Below, piece after piece: positions 17,801-28,426 of a stretch of 64,000 nucleotides of DNA. Source of the DNA: Marsupella aquatica (lineage: Eukaryota; Marchantiophyta); assembly GCA_973895155.1 (NCBI GenBank), contig OZ316895.1:5704001-5768000 (forward strand), in the 5' to 3' direction. Below the pieces are notes generated by a model. The model saw only the letters and a program-made list of their open reading frames with translations. It did not search any database and was not told where the DNA came from. The first letter of the stretch is position 1. Each line of letters opens with the position of its first letter. The translations under genes and the position numbers were made by a program.

Positions 17801-18458
17801 GCAGCGAATTCTCCCGTTCCGTCACCTTCTCAATGATGAGACTCAGTGCATCATTCCTCAACCCCTCCTCCAGTTCCACAGTATGATGCTTGGTATAAAG
17901 GTGCTCATAATACCTGTGAATCTCCTTAAGTATATCTTGTTCATCCTCAGCGACGGTTCCATCCGGTAGCTTAAGCACTCTAATGCTCTCTCTATTTTGT
18001 TTGGCTTTTAAATGGTTGAAAAAGTATTTGGTTGGGGTTTCCCCCAGATTCAGCCAGCGTTCTCTGCTCTTCCTTCGGAGATTTGCAGCCTCCGTATTCT
18101 CTAGCTCACGAATGGCCGCTTCCAAGTTGGCGAGCTCTGTGATCTCCTCCAAGGTGGGATCCAAACCAATTCTCATTCGTAGGTGTAGTATTTGCTCCGC
18201 TCCATTTGGTCTGTTTTTCCGTTCCTCTTGTTGTTTCCTTTTCTCATCTCTCAGAAATCTTCGCACAGCGTCCCAAGCAAGGTCGACATTAATCCTGGCG
18301 TCCCTCCTCGGCAGCTGGTGGTCCCTCCAGAGTCTGCGGACCTCCAAGGCCACCTCGGGGTGGTGAAGAATTGCAGCCTCCATCTTAAAATAAGAGCCCT
18401 TACGAATACCTGTATCTCTCCGTTCCACCATAGTGAAAGTAGTGGAAACAGGAATGTA
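14830..18458 (-). mobile_element. 5'-truncated LINE (L1-type non-LTR retrotransposon)
   Basis: A 3,629-bp insertion bounded by a perfect 14-bp target duplication. Its 3' end, in element orientation, is an A-rich tail seen as T-runs at about 14830-14857 on the plus strand. The interior encodes the reverse transcriptase and C-terminal zinc-binding region of a plant LINE ORF2. The APE endonuclease and ORF1 are absent, the usual result of incomplete target-primed reverse transcription. Confidence 0.92.
15267..18458 (-). pseudogene. LINE ORF2 remnant: reverse transcriptase plus zf-RVT domain
   Basis: One open frame runs through nearly the whole element, broken by a single in-frame TGA at 16713-16715 between LTLPG and VILLRHVL. 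In related proteins an Arg is expected there, so CGA to TGA is the likely change. Reverse-transcriptase motifs are intact in the upstream part: LDFAKAYDRVEH, GVRQGYPLAPLLF, the catalytic FADD followed by TGLLL, and a downstream YLGCPIG. The part after the stop holds a plant zf-RVT region (WTIPKVRFFVWRL, then CPRC...HLFCSC). The open frame continues past 18458 into the target duplication and host DNA, so its first 20 or so codons are not LINE sequence. Lacking the endonuclease, it cannot mobilise itself. Confidence 0.9.
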
Positions 18459-18472
18459 GAGGGATGTCTTAC
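18459..18472 (+). repeat. Target-site duplication, right side of LINE
   Basis: GAGGGATGTCTTAC, identical to 14816-14829. Confidence 0.9.
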
Positions 18473-20861
18473 AAACACTATATATCATATTTTGATGTTT
18501 GCTTGCGCCATATGAATGGCTATCCACCCTCTAACCTCTATTCCATAAAGAACTTACAAATTTTGCGACATGAGTAAATTGTAAAGGTTTTCTAATCATG
18601 GTGAATAGAAACACTGACTTTTCAGTGTTTGAATTATTTTTGACATTGAAAATTGAATACATGGTAATAATATTTTGGGGTGATGCTTTCTGGATTTAAA
18701 AATACTTAATATCTTGCTCAGGTGGGCAAACCAGGGTATACTATGGTTCTGCAGCAAACAGTACTATGGTACTGCACAGTCTGAAAAATATGCAGGCATG
18801 TACGTCGAGTAAATTATCTACACGAAATTAGGAATATGATTGAAACTTATGTTCTGAGCTATTTCTGAGCAGTGGTCCGGTGTCTGAAGCTGGACATGGT
18901 GATTGATCGATTAATCAGTGACGTCAATGACACTTTGAATAGGATGACGGTTTTTTCACACTGAAACTAAGCGAACAGAGAATTACGCAAGATTCTGATG
19001 ACCTAACCTCCATTCGTGCCAGTCAGCATTTCATAACCATACGGCTAACTTTACAATGTAGTGATCGTGTCGATCAAATTGTGAGAGCTTTTGAGTTTAA
19101 TTTCTAACAACCAGCACGATTGACCCTGTCACTAAATGCTAATTCATTTGTGTGGAAGCACTATTCATTTCAAAATTGTCTCTCAAAAGTAGGAGCACGC
19201 ATGGTGAATAGTACGTGTAGGATTTTTGTTGACTAGAGCGATTTTCTGCACTCTATCTCACTCTACTGTCTTGAATGTGGCCAACTTGGTCTTAGTCTTA
19301 CTTCTGTATTGAACTCATCTGGTCACTGGAGGTCAAACACTTCACTCGAGGAAATCGTGCAGTAGATAGCTAACGAGGAACGCAAAACGAAATCATATGG
19401 CGGAGAATATCCGATCTTAGATCTGAATAGGTCATTGTTGTGATACGAAAGTGGTTGTGATTCAAATGGGTCTCACAGCAGCTAGCTCCGGACTCGATCA
19501 AGTTGACCAACAACCACTGATCGAAGCGCTTCGATCAAACAGTCAAGTATCGAGGCAAGTATCTATCTGTGCGTGCTTTTCATGTCAACCTACCGTCGAT
19601 CAATCACCATAATTATCCAGCTCCAGACACGAGCTGGAGGTCGGTTTGGTGGAATGATGCTGTTTTCCAAGTATTAAAGATCTAGAGCTCTTCTCAAGAT
19701 CCCGCTCAAGATCTCTTCCACATCTCCCATTATCACATCAAATACCGCAGGCATGCAGCTCTGTCACATATTATGACCACGGCGTTTCTCGTTTTGGTCA
19801 AGTCAGGGGTCAAGTAGACGGCAGTAATCATAGGTTGTTTGACGAAAGAGCCCAAGCATAGCTATTACGTACGGGCTACTAGCGTTTGCTAGTCTTCAGT
19901 GTGCATATTTAGTCTCTGAGAGCACTGCTGCATGATTACGAGAGTCAGTGGGCTCTGATAACTGTCTTGGAACTGAAGGGGCAGGAAAGTACACTTTCCA
20001 CTTTCCGTCTGGACAACCACATAGATCGACCTTGAATTAGATGAAATTCCTCGACATCAGAAGTCAAGGCCTTGATAATTCCTGCTCCGCTGCCCTTGTA
20101 ATGCTTGAAAGCTTCCTCCACAATGACGACAATTGTAGGGCCAGCTGACATCCATTGTAGAACCGACGCTTTCTAACTCCATGGTAATATATCACCCTTT
20201 CCGGCACACTACTACTAGGGGAGGCAATTTCTCCGAGAATTGTGTAAACAGTTAGAAAGTTCCGTCGCACAAATAGCTGCTGTTGAACGATATTATAACT
20301 CCAATGTATTTCTTCTCCCATTCTTACATCGAAGCTTAGTTAAAACTAAGTCGAAGAAGGACGACAGCGGTCTCTTGCCGGCCTCCAACCAAACGATTCA
20401 TTGTCTCACACGTGCGTCGATCAAATTCATATGTCATTGAAGGACCTGGCAACTATTGGCATCACCTGGACCCGACACATGCATGCCGGTCGTTCGACAT
20501 TAAAGGATAACATTGGAAGTTCACAGATCAATAATTAGGCATAATGCTGGTCGTTCTAAATTCTTCGATAAAATTGGAAGTTCAGTGATCATCTGAAGTT
20601 CGACACCTGAAAGCCTGCAAAATCTTGCATTAGGTGTTCATTATAGTCTAGCGGCTGCTGGCATGCATGTGAGACCTGTCAAGGAGTCCATTCGTTCGTC
20701 GGTTCGCATGGAATTCCGATCCTACTGCCGCGTGCCTATAATTTCCTCAAGGAACGCGCAGCTTGAGCGTTCCGTCGCTCGAGCACATAAAGGCTGATGA
20801 AACAAAGGATGAAATCATAGAATCGGCCCTTTAGCAACAAGATTGGAAGGTTAGCGCCGAA
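18473..20861. other. Intergenic, no gene recognised
   Basis: Mixed-composition DNA with no supportable coding exon. It contains a perfect 20-bp palindrome at 19518-19537. The last few hundred bases should hold the promoter and 5' UTR of the gene at 20862, but no TATA box is clear enough to call. Confidence 0.5.
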
Positions 20862-21989
20862 ATGGAGTTTAACTTGAGCGATTTTCCTGTTTGCAAAGAT
20901 TTGTTCGATAATGGCGTTGACGTAGAAGAGGATAGTAGGCAGGGTGCCCTGACTGAAGATGACTGCATCGTCACGGGAGACGCCGTTCCACCCAGCGACT
21001 TTGATGATCCTAACCGACACGTGTTGAACCCGAATTTTTCGTGCCAAATATCAGCATGTCAACAGAGTTTCGCTACCATGGCCGATCTAAAGAAGCACCG
21101 AGTGGACACCCACGTTTTGGCCATCTTCACCATCCCTCTCGACAGTTGCAACAACAACGACGATCTCAAATCAGGGGACCAAAGCTGCGGCACCAATGAG
21201 CACGAAACTCACATTTCTGGCGACGACTCCGAGAAAGAGAACATCAAAGAAAATAGCATCGAAGAGAATTCCGATAGTAGTCTGAGCGTTCACTGGAAGA
21301 ACGATCCGGCTGTTTATCAGATGTTGGCAAAGCCGCTCAGCAGCGACAAGATTTCGAACTGCCGCGTTACTCCCGGTGTTACTCCATATTGGCCCGACCA
21401 GTTGCAGAGCATCAGAGTCGTCAGGAGAGCGTACGAGATGGAAACGGAGAACACCGATGGCCGGATCGAGGAAGGTGGACACGCCAATCGCTGGAGCAAC
21501 GCTTTCCTGTTTTCAGGAGCTCTAATTCTAGTAAACCTGTTCCTGCAGAAATTGTCAATTAAGTTGGCTTTCTGCCGTTGTCCTGTTTCCGTCGCTTCGC
21601 TACCTTCTGCGTGTAATGCCGCTCGAATGAGGTACCACCATGCTTGGCATGAAGGATTCCCCGGTGCACTTCGAGGAATTGGTGGAGATTCGAGTTTACT
21701 GCGCCAATTCTTGCAGACCTTCCAGCGGGCCTTCCAGTGTGTCATTCCTTACATACCAGCCACACAGGCAGCTCAAAGCATCTATGTGATCACCGCAATA
21801 GCAGTCATTGTTCTCTTGGTTTGGAAATTAATACGGTTTCGCCGGAATCCTTCCTGGAGAATATTTCTGCATCCACGGCCGAGAGCTGGTCCTCGTCGTC
21901 ATGGTCTGAACAGGACTGCGAATCCCAAGGAACGTGACCATGATCAAACTGGAAACGGTGCAGGATCAGGGACTGATGACGAAGACTGA
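20862..21989 (+). CDS. C2H2 zinc-finger protein with two predicted membrane segments
   Basis: Intronless 375-residue frame. An acidic N-terminus is followed by one C2H2 finger at residues 59-84: Cys61, Cys66, Phe70, Leu76, His79, His84, spacing C-x4-C-x12-H-x4-H with the Phe and Leu core residues of a true finger. Residues 85-140 are acidic and Asn/Ser-rich. A hydrophobic segment at about 211-231 (WSNAFLFSGALILVNLFLQ) and a stronger one at about 307-324 (IYVITAIAVIVLLVWKLI), the latter followed by basic residues, look like transmembrane helices; the C-terminus is basic, then acidic. I do not recognise the family. The combination suggests a membrane-tethered zinc-finger protein, perhaps released by proteolysis, but that is inference. 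Nothing like it is encoded by its neighbours. Confidence 0.65.
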   Translation: MEFNLSDFPVCKDLFDNGVDVEEDSRQGALTEDDCIVTGDAVPPSDFDDPNRHVLNPNFSCQISACQQSFATMADLKKHRVDTHVLAIFTIPLDSCNNNDDLKSGDQSCGTNEHETHISGDDSEKENIKENSIEENSDSSLSVHWKNDPAVYQMLAKPLSSDKISNCRVTPGVTPYWPDQLQSIRVVRRAYEMETENTDGRIEEGGHANRWSNAFLFSGALILVNLFLQKLSIKLAFCRCPVSVASLPSACNAARMRYHHAWHEGFPGALRGIGGDSSLLRQFLQTFQRAFQCVIPYIPATQAAQSIYVITAIAVIVLLVWKLIRFRRNPSWRIFLHPRPRAGPRRHGLNRTANPKERDHDQTGNGAGSGTDDED

Positions 21990-22555
21990 TCACCGAGGGG
22001 ATCATTAAGAGTAGTACAGACCCAGGAGTTATCATTTCCTACCTTTCATAGAGCACTCATTCTCACCGACCTCGATGTTCTGCTCCTGTTTCTCCTCTGC
22101 TGCGGGTTGTCATGGTGAAGAGAGATCAATAGCTTACTCTATACTTCAAGAATGCTTCAATCTATCGAATCCAATTTGAACTTCTTTGAAGTTACTTCTG
22201 TAGTTGAGATATAGCTGGACCGTCGGACATATCATGACCTCAGGACTAATAATTTTTGATGCATGCTACCTCGTGCTACTGATAAGGAAAACACTACATA
22301 TGCACCTCGGCTTATTCAATTCTAATAAAGTGAGTACATATGAGATATGCCAGGCTAGCTTGCCGCTATTGCTTGATTAATCCAAAGCTGACATAGCCAC
22401 CAGATCAATCACATTATAATCACAGCCTCGATGAAGATCCGACTTGATGAATTCCTAAAATCGAATTCATGTCTCAGCTTCACTTTTTCGGATTCGAGCG
22501 ATCCAATAGTTGATACTCTGTCTTCATCCACTGCTCTGAAGATTTCCGACGTTTC
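21990..22555. other. 3' flank of zinc-finger gene
   Basis: No gene seen. AATAAAG occurs near 22323 and could serve in 3' end formation, but this is weak. Confidence 0.4.
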
Positions 22556-22723
22556 AAATTGACTACCGATTGCCAGAAACTTCAGTTGAACTTCGGTGCG
22601 TTTACTGATATTTGAAATTGACTATCGATTGCCAGAAACTTCCGTTGAACGTTTCCTGATATTTGAAATTGACTACCGATTGCCAGAAACTTCCGTTGAA
22701 TGTCGGTGCGTTTCCTGATATTT
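22556..22723 (+). repeat. Three-unit tandem repeat (about 51-59 bp)
   Basis: AAATTGACTACCGATTGCC begins at 22556 and returns, with one change, at 22615 and 22666. Each is followed by AGAAACTTCxGTTGAA and GTTTCCTGATATTT. The middle unit lacks about 8 bp. Noncoding. Confidence 0.85.
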
Positions 22724-22867
22724 TCATTCGTGAAAATAGGCACCCCCATAGTCACGAATGCTTGAAGGAGCTCGACCTTCGAGTTCACTCGAAATGTGCC
22801 TCGATGAATTAATCATGTAAGATTTAAGCATGTGAAGGATAATGAGCGTCTGGGCACACAGGACTTC

Positions 22868-23095
22868 TGAGCACGGGAGAAAAGCTTACTTGGGTTAGTC
22901 TCGATCGGGGTTATTAAACTCTACCCCTCTGACCAAAATGTGAAGAAAAACTCTTCTGAGCAGGGAAGAAAAGCTGACTTGGGTTACTAATCTCGATGGG
23001 GGTTATTAAACTCTAACCCTCTGACCAAAAAGTGAAGAAAAACACTGCTGAGCACTGGAGAAAGCTGACTGGGGTTACTAATCTCAATCAGGCAT
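22868..23095 (+). repeat. Tandem repeat of an 80-85 bp unit, about 2.5 copies
   Basis: GGTTATTAAACTCTA..CCCTCTGACCAAAA.GTGAAGAAAAAC and CTGAGCA.GG.AGAAAAGCT recur in order in adjacent units; a partial copy (ACTCTACTGACGGGTTGACC) appears near 23460. The phrase resembles parts of R1, so this may be a locally amplified R1 segment. Confidence 0.65.
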
Positions 23096-23628
23096 AAATG
23101 GCAGGATGTTTATCAATGTCTGTCTCAACATTGTTTATCAATGTCTGCCTCAACATTAGCCCATGACCCCTAGAGAGGAATGACTTAGTGATAACTCACT
23201 TGAGTAGAGATTGATAGGTTTTGGGTTCTAGTGTTGTGGGCTGACTATTCCCAACTATTGTGGCTGACTCTAAGTCCCTTCCTTGTGGGGTTTCACAGAT
23301 TTCCCTTTAGAAAAATAAAAATAATAAAACATTAACCCATGACCACTTTGGTTGATTGACAAAAAGATAATGTTGAAGATCAACGGCATGACACAATTTA
23401 TTAAGGAGAGGCCATAGTATGTGAGAAGAACTTGTCATCCTTGGAATGGTGGGTTATGAAACTCTACTGACGGGTTGACCAGAAAGTGAAGAAAAACATT
23501 GGTGGTAACCAGAAATCTTTTTCTGAGCATTTTGGGAAGAGCATCCAGACTAGAACCCGAGACCCGGAACGTCATTATAGGGGGAAAATTCAGTACAAAA
23601 TAAATTCATGAACATAAATTTTGGGGAG

Positions 23629-23661
23629 GAGATTATGGAAATAAGAGGGACCTCCAAAAAT
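23629..23661 (-). repeat. R1 repeat, inverted partial copy
   Basis: The reverse complement contains GGAGGTCCCTCTTATTTCC followed by ATAATCTCC, the opening block of R1 at 7751. The decayed unit probably extends back through 23500, where a reversed TTTCTGAGCATTTTGGGA block lies. Confidence 0.5.
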
Positions 23662-24081
23662 GGTTGGCTGCACACACCTCCAACAATGCCATGAATGAAT
23701 TTAAGTTTCACACACTCTTTCCTCATCAATACCTGCCCTTCTTGAGTGCAAATACAAGGGCACTAAGACATGCCTGCAAACTAGTAGTTATTAAATTTGA
23801 AGCTGAAGCAAGGATGGATAGCCTTGTTGGACATAGTGATTTTCCATGGGGCGGCCCATGGTTGATGAATTGAGTAAACAAATATTTTTTAGTTTTGTAC
23901 CTGCATGGCAACTAGAGAAGGAGACTGAAAAAAACACAAACCCAAATATATAATACTAACACAACTAAAACTAATCTAATGAAATTTACCCCTCCTCATT
24001 TTATGGTGAAAAACTCAACCAAAATGATCAAAAGTTCATTGTCACTGGGATGTAAGTTTAGTTTGCCTGCTCCTCACACAT
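23662..24081 (+). repeat. R2 dispersed repeat, 5' part, split by copia 1
   Basis: Shares ordered blocks with 42950-43680: GAAGCAAGGATGGA, TGTTGGACATAG, TAGTTTTG.ACCTGCA.GGCAACT, TTTACCCCT.CATTTTATG, and AACTCAACCAAAATG. The repeat resumes at 31135 after the copia insertion. Confidence 0.6.
24077..24081 (+). repeat. Copia 1 target-site duplication (left)
   Basis: CACAT, repeated at 31135-31139 directly after the other LTR. Five bases is the normal copia integrase footprint. Confidence 0.85.
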
Positions 24082-24426
24082 TGTTGAGCATAGACGACAA
24101 TTGTAACGGCAAGCCCATGAACCATCCAATGCACAAGAGTCGACACAGAGAGATACGTGGTTCACCTCCACATGAGGCTACGTCCACGGGAACACATATG
24201 AGCTTTACTGCACTCTAGGCCGACCGGCCATACCAAGCATCCATAGCGCAAGCTCTCTCTATCTCTCAACTAGCTCCGTAACAATGAGCCTGAGTTCTCA
24301 CTCTCCAAGCAAACACCGCTTGGTTATAGAGTGTGCACATCATGACTAACCTAACCAAGTCTACGACTAAGGTTAGCCTTAACTACGGTATAGTCGTAAC
24401 TCTAGACCTAAGAGTAAATCCTAACA
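24082..24426 (-). repeat. Copia 1 3' LTR
   Basis: 345 bp, beginning TGTTAGGATTTACTC and ending TATGCTCAACA in element orientation (TG...CA ends). By eye it differs from the 5' LTR at about 12 positions, 11 of them transitions. Confidence 0.93.
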
Positions 24427-24445
24427 ATCTCCCCCTTGACTCTGG
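24427..24445 (-). other. Copia 1 polypurine tract
   Basis: In element orientation AAGGGGGAGAT directly precedes the 3' LTR. It is the purine-rich primer for plus-strand DNA synthesis. Confidence 0.8.
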
Positions 24446-24629
24446 TCTAGGGGAGGGTAAAGACTGCTACCAATATGATTGCTCAGCGGGAAGTTCTGGA
24501 AAGAAAAACCAAACCGGTTTTTCCCTCTTTATACGAGAGTAGACCGGGGAGTAGACCAGAACTAAGCCGTAGCCTATACAAGGAATGAGGAAGAGCATAT
24601 CTCAGTATCTACACAAATGTTAAGTAACC

Positions 24630-26880
24630 CTACTTGTGAGGCAATTGCAAAACCTGCAACGCATCACGGTGTCTAGAAAAACTCTCCAAAGGAATCACTT
24701 TGGTAAAAGCGTAAGCCGGTTTGAGTTTACCGTCAATCTTGACTAGCTCAAACATATTATCAGACACAGCTTGCATGCTAAAATGGTACCTGACGTCGAT
24801 GTGCTTCACTCTGCTATCCAAGGTGAAGTGCACTCTGACTATCACAATGAAGCTTCACATTCCCCTATGGCAATCCCATCTCAGTGATAAGTCTGTCCAA
24901 CCAAATTGCTTCCTTTGCTGCTTCCGCTACTACAACATACTCCGCTTCTGTAGTAGACTGAGCAATACACTTCTGCAAAGTAGACCTCCAACTTATGCAT
25001 CCACCTCCCAGTGTGAACATATAACCTGTTGTTGACTTCCTCCGATCAAGATCCTGTGCATAGTCAGCATCTACATAGCCCATCAATGATCTAGCATTAT
25101 CAGCATGTGCATCAAACAGTAAACCATGATCCACGGTACCCTTCAAATACCGAATAATCCATTTCACTGCTTCCCAGTGTCAGTACCCTCCTTGGATTCA
25201 ACATGTACCTGCTCACCTTGCCCATAGCCATGACAAGATCAGGTCTAGTGCAAGTCATCAAATACATGAGACTCCCCACTGCCTTGTCATACGGAACCTT
25301 TGACATCAATCCCTTCTCAGTGTCATCCGTAGGACAGAAAGCTGATAACAACTTGAAGTGTGGAGCCAACGGGGTACTCACTGGCTTGCTATCCCCCATG
25401 TTGAACCTTGCAATTACCTTCGTGGCATAACTGCTCTGCGTCAACCATAACTTGCCAGCCTCCAAGTCCCTAGTGATCTTCATACCCAAAATTCTCTTAG
25501 CAGGCCCTACATCCTTCATCTTAAACTCTGCACTTAGCAGTGCCTTGAGCTTAACAATCTCAGACCTATCCTTGGCCGCAATAAGCATGTCATCCACATA
25601 AAGTACTAAAACAATGAACCCAAAGACAACATTCTTCACCGGTTTAAGATACACACATGGGTCAAACACACTCCTGTGAAAGCCTTGTGCACGAATCCAA
25701 TCATCAAACCGCTTATTTCACTGTCTTGGTGACTGCTTCAACCCGTACAAGGATCTCAGCAATCTGCAAACCAAATCCTCTTGCCTTTTCTTCACAAAAC
25801 CTAGCGGCTGTCTCATGAAGATCACCTCTTTCAAGGTGCCATAGAGGAAAGCTGTGACAATATCCATCTGATCTAGCAGCAGACCAAACATAACAACAAG
25901 CACACACAATAGCCGTATTGTTGAGTACTTAACAACTGGTGAGAAGACCTAATTGTAATCCACACCTTTTTCCTATGTGAATCCCTTGGCTACCAACCTA
26001 GCCTTGTAGACCTTCGATCCACCTCCTGTGGACTGATCCTTCAGCTTGTATATCCACTTGCTGTCCACCACTTGCTGTCCCTCAGGCAGCTTGACAAGCT
26101 CCCAAGTTTTGTTGACCTTCAGTGACTGCATCTCCGTTTGCATAGCTGCAGTCCACTCTTGCTTCTCTTTTGAAGCACTTGCTTCATGAAATGAACTTCC
26201 AAAATCAACGCATCACCCTCATCGTCACTAACAAAATCCTACTCTTGCAACTGAGATGAATCAACCCACTGTCCATACCTTGGTGGAGCGCATACAGTGC
26301 GACCAGATGCTCTTCTAGCCGATGATTCCGGTTGATCTGCGTGTGCTGGTACAATTTGAAGCTCAGTAGCATCCACTTGCTGTTCACCAGCATTAATAAA
26401 CTCCTCTGGTTCCTCTGGCACAGTAACCAACTCCATAATTGGAGCAACTCCTTCTCTCCAGTCATGCACCTCATGACCAATCTCCCCCTCAACGAGATCC
26501 GGGATATGAGATTTTCCTTTGTCAGTATGGGAGACCTGAGTATTCTCCCCCTCCTTCAATAATCTGGATTCATTGAAGGAAACATCCATACTGACAACGA
26601 GCTTATAGGCAATAGGATCCCATATTTCACACCACTCTTGTACCCAAGAAAAACACATTTCTTGGAGGTAGGATCCAACTTGGTCCTATTCTGCTTCGGT
26701 GTGAGAGCATATGCATCACTTCCAAAAACTACCAAGCCATGATAGTCTGCTTGCCGCTTATAGCGCATCTCAAACGGCGTTTTGAAATTGATAGCACTAG
26801 AAAGAGAAAGATTTACCAAATAAGTTGCGGTATTGACAGCTTCTACCCAAAATTCTTGTGGTAAACTTGATTAGCTCAAC
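24630..26880 (-). pseudogene. Copia 1 pol remnant: integrase C-terminus, reverse transcriptase, RNase H
   Basis: The frame is in fragments. From 26819 down come the end of integrase and the acidic linker, then the start of reverse transcriptase (about 25713-25907), the catalytic core with YVDDM (25112-25669), and RNase H with GYVDADYAQDLDRRKSTTGY and STTEAEY (24865-25167). Compared with copy 2, a segment between the RNase H core and DSRVKHIDVRYHF is deleted near 24840-24870, and several single-base frameshifts separate the pieces. All these parts stay in one frame in copy 2 apart from nonsense changes. Confidence 0.9.
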
Positions 26881-27047
26881 ATACTCCGTGACCACTCCAA
26901 CAGTGTCTAATTGAGCCTCTCAGCGACACCATTTTGCTGCGGAGTATAAACTGTGGTAAGATCGCAAGTTATCCCCTGTTCTGAACAGTACTCTTAAAAT
27001 TTCACTGAAGTGTACTCCTCGCCGTTGTCTAACCTCAGACTCTTCAC

Positions 27048-27515
27048 CCCGGGTATGCAACTCTTATATAATAGACAGGGGTCTACATTTTTATATGGAC
27101 TAAAAAGTTGGCTATACAAAATAATTAAAATTTGAAAAAACCTGGGTTTCCCACTTTTAAAAATTTTCAAGTCATATAAAAGGTTTGGTTTCCTTCATTT
27201 TCCATATGAAATTAAAAATAATTCCTATACATGTTGTAATTTTTATTAAAAGATTTTTAATAAAAATCCTAAAAAGCTGGCTAGTTTGGTTGTAGACCCC
27301 AGTATTAAAAAAAACCCATATAATTTGGTTTTGATCAACTTTTTGTACATCAAAACATGTTTGGTTTTTTTTTTAAGTTACATTTTTGGATTCCTTGAGT
27401 TCAGAGGTACAAGACTTTAGTAGACTAAAATGAAATCTAAGATGGTCAATTGGATATAAGGCCATTATAAGGAATTAAAAACTTGCCTTATAAAAAGGGG
27501 AGTTGCATACCCGGG
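27048..27515. mobile_element. 468-bp non-autonomous TIR element inside copia 1 integrase
   Basis: Perfect 16-bp terminal inverted repeats, CCCGGGTATGCAACTC at 27048-27063 and its complement at 27500-27515. They are flanked by an 8-bp target duplication, CTCTTCAC, at 27040-27047 and 27516-27523; copy 2 has the uninterrupted site. Eight bases with T at position 2 and A at position 7 fits the hAT pattern, but these TIR ends are not the classic hAT sequence. The interior is AT-rich, noncoding and has subterminal inverted repeats (GGGGTCTACA near 27078, TGTAGACCCC near 27290). Confidence 0.85.
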
Positions 27516-28426
27516 CTCTTCACCCTTGTATTCAAACACTTGACTGTGTTTCCAGTCTGATTCTCCACCTGGGCCTTCCACTTCTTAAAAATGGACAAGA
27601 CATCAGACTTATGCGTCATGAAATAAATCCACACAAATCTTGAGTAATCGTCAATAAATGATACATAGTAGAACTTTCCAGAGTGTGAGGGAGTCGGGGA
27701 TGGACCCCACACGTCACTATGTATGTACTCAAGAACCGCTTTGGAACGATGAGTTCCAACACCGAAAGCACGATGATGCTGCTTTCCAAGAATATAATGC
27801 TCACAGAACTCTAATTTACAAGATTGCAAATCAGAAATGAGTCCATTCTTCCGGAAGATAGCCAAACCCTTCTTACTCATGTGGCATAGCCGTGAATGCC
27901 ACAGTTGAGTCATCTCCTCGTGAGACTTGGTTACATTGGCCTCTCCACATACAGTATTGCCCTGTAACACATACAAATTCTTTTGTCTGCTCCCCTTCAA
28001 AATCACTGTCTCTCCCGACTTGACTTGAAGTTCACCTTCAATAACGCTCCATTGATGACCATTTGAATCCAACACACCAAGTGAAATCAGATTCTTACGC
28101 ATGCTAGGTAGATACTTGACTCCGGACACTCTGCGCACAGCGCCATCAAACATTTGAATCTTCACAGACCCAATTCCCTCAATTTGACAGGAGTGATCAT
28201 TTCCCATCAAAACTGAACCGTTTGAAACAGAGTAAGAACTGAAAAACTCACGAATGTAACAAATATGAAAAGAGCAAGCACAATCAAGAATCCACACATC
28301 ATCTGCTCTCCTAGATGACGTGCACAGGGCATACCCTCGGCTTCATAAAACATACTCATCATTGAGTAAATCAGCTTCTCCATCAGCCCTAGCCACATTT
28401 GCCGATGAAGTTTCCGTTGCCTTTCC
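27516..28426 (-). pseudogene. Copia 1 protease and integrase N-terminal half
   Basis: Encodes the retroviral-type protease region, reading LDCACSFH where copia usually has LDSGCSFH, then the integrase zinc domain and the start of the catalytic core (SDVWGPSPTPSHSG, FIDDYSRFVWIYF). In the zinc domain the second Cys of the usual CEHC is Tyr (CEHY). The frame is open from about 28330 down to the nested element. An in-frame TGA upstream, after NDEYVL, separates it from gag and is shared with copy 2. Confidence 0.88.
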
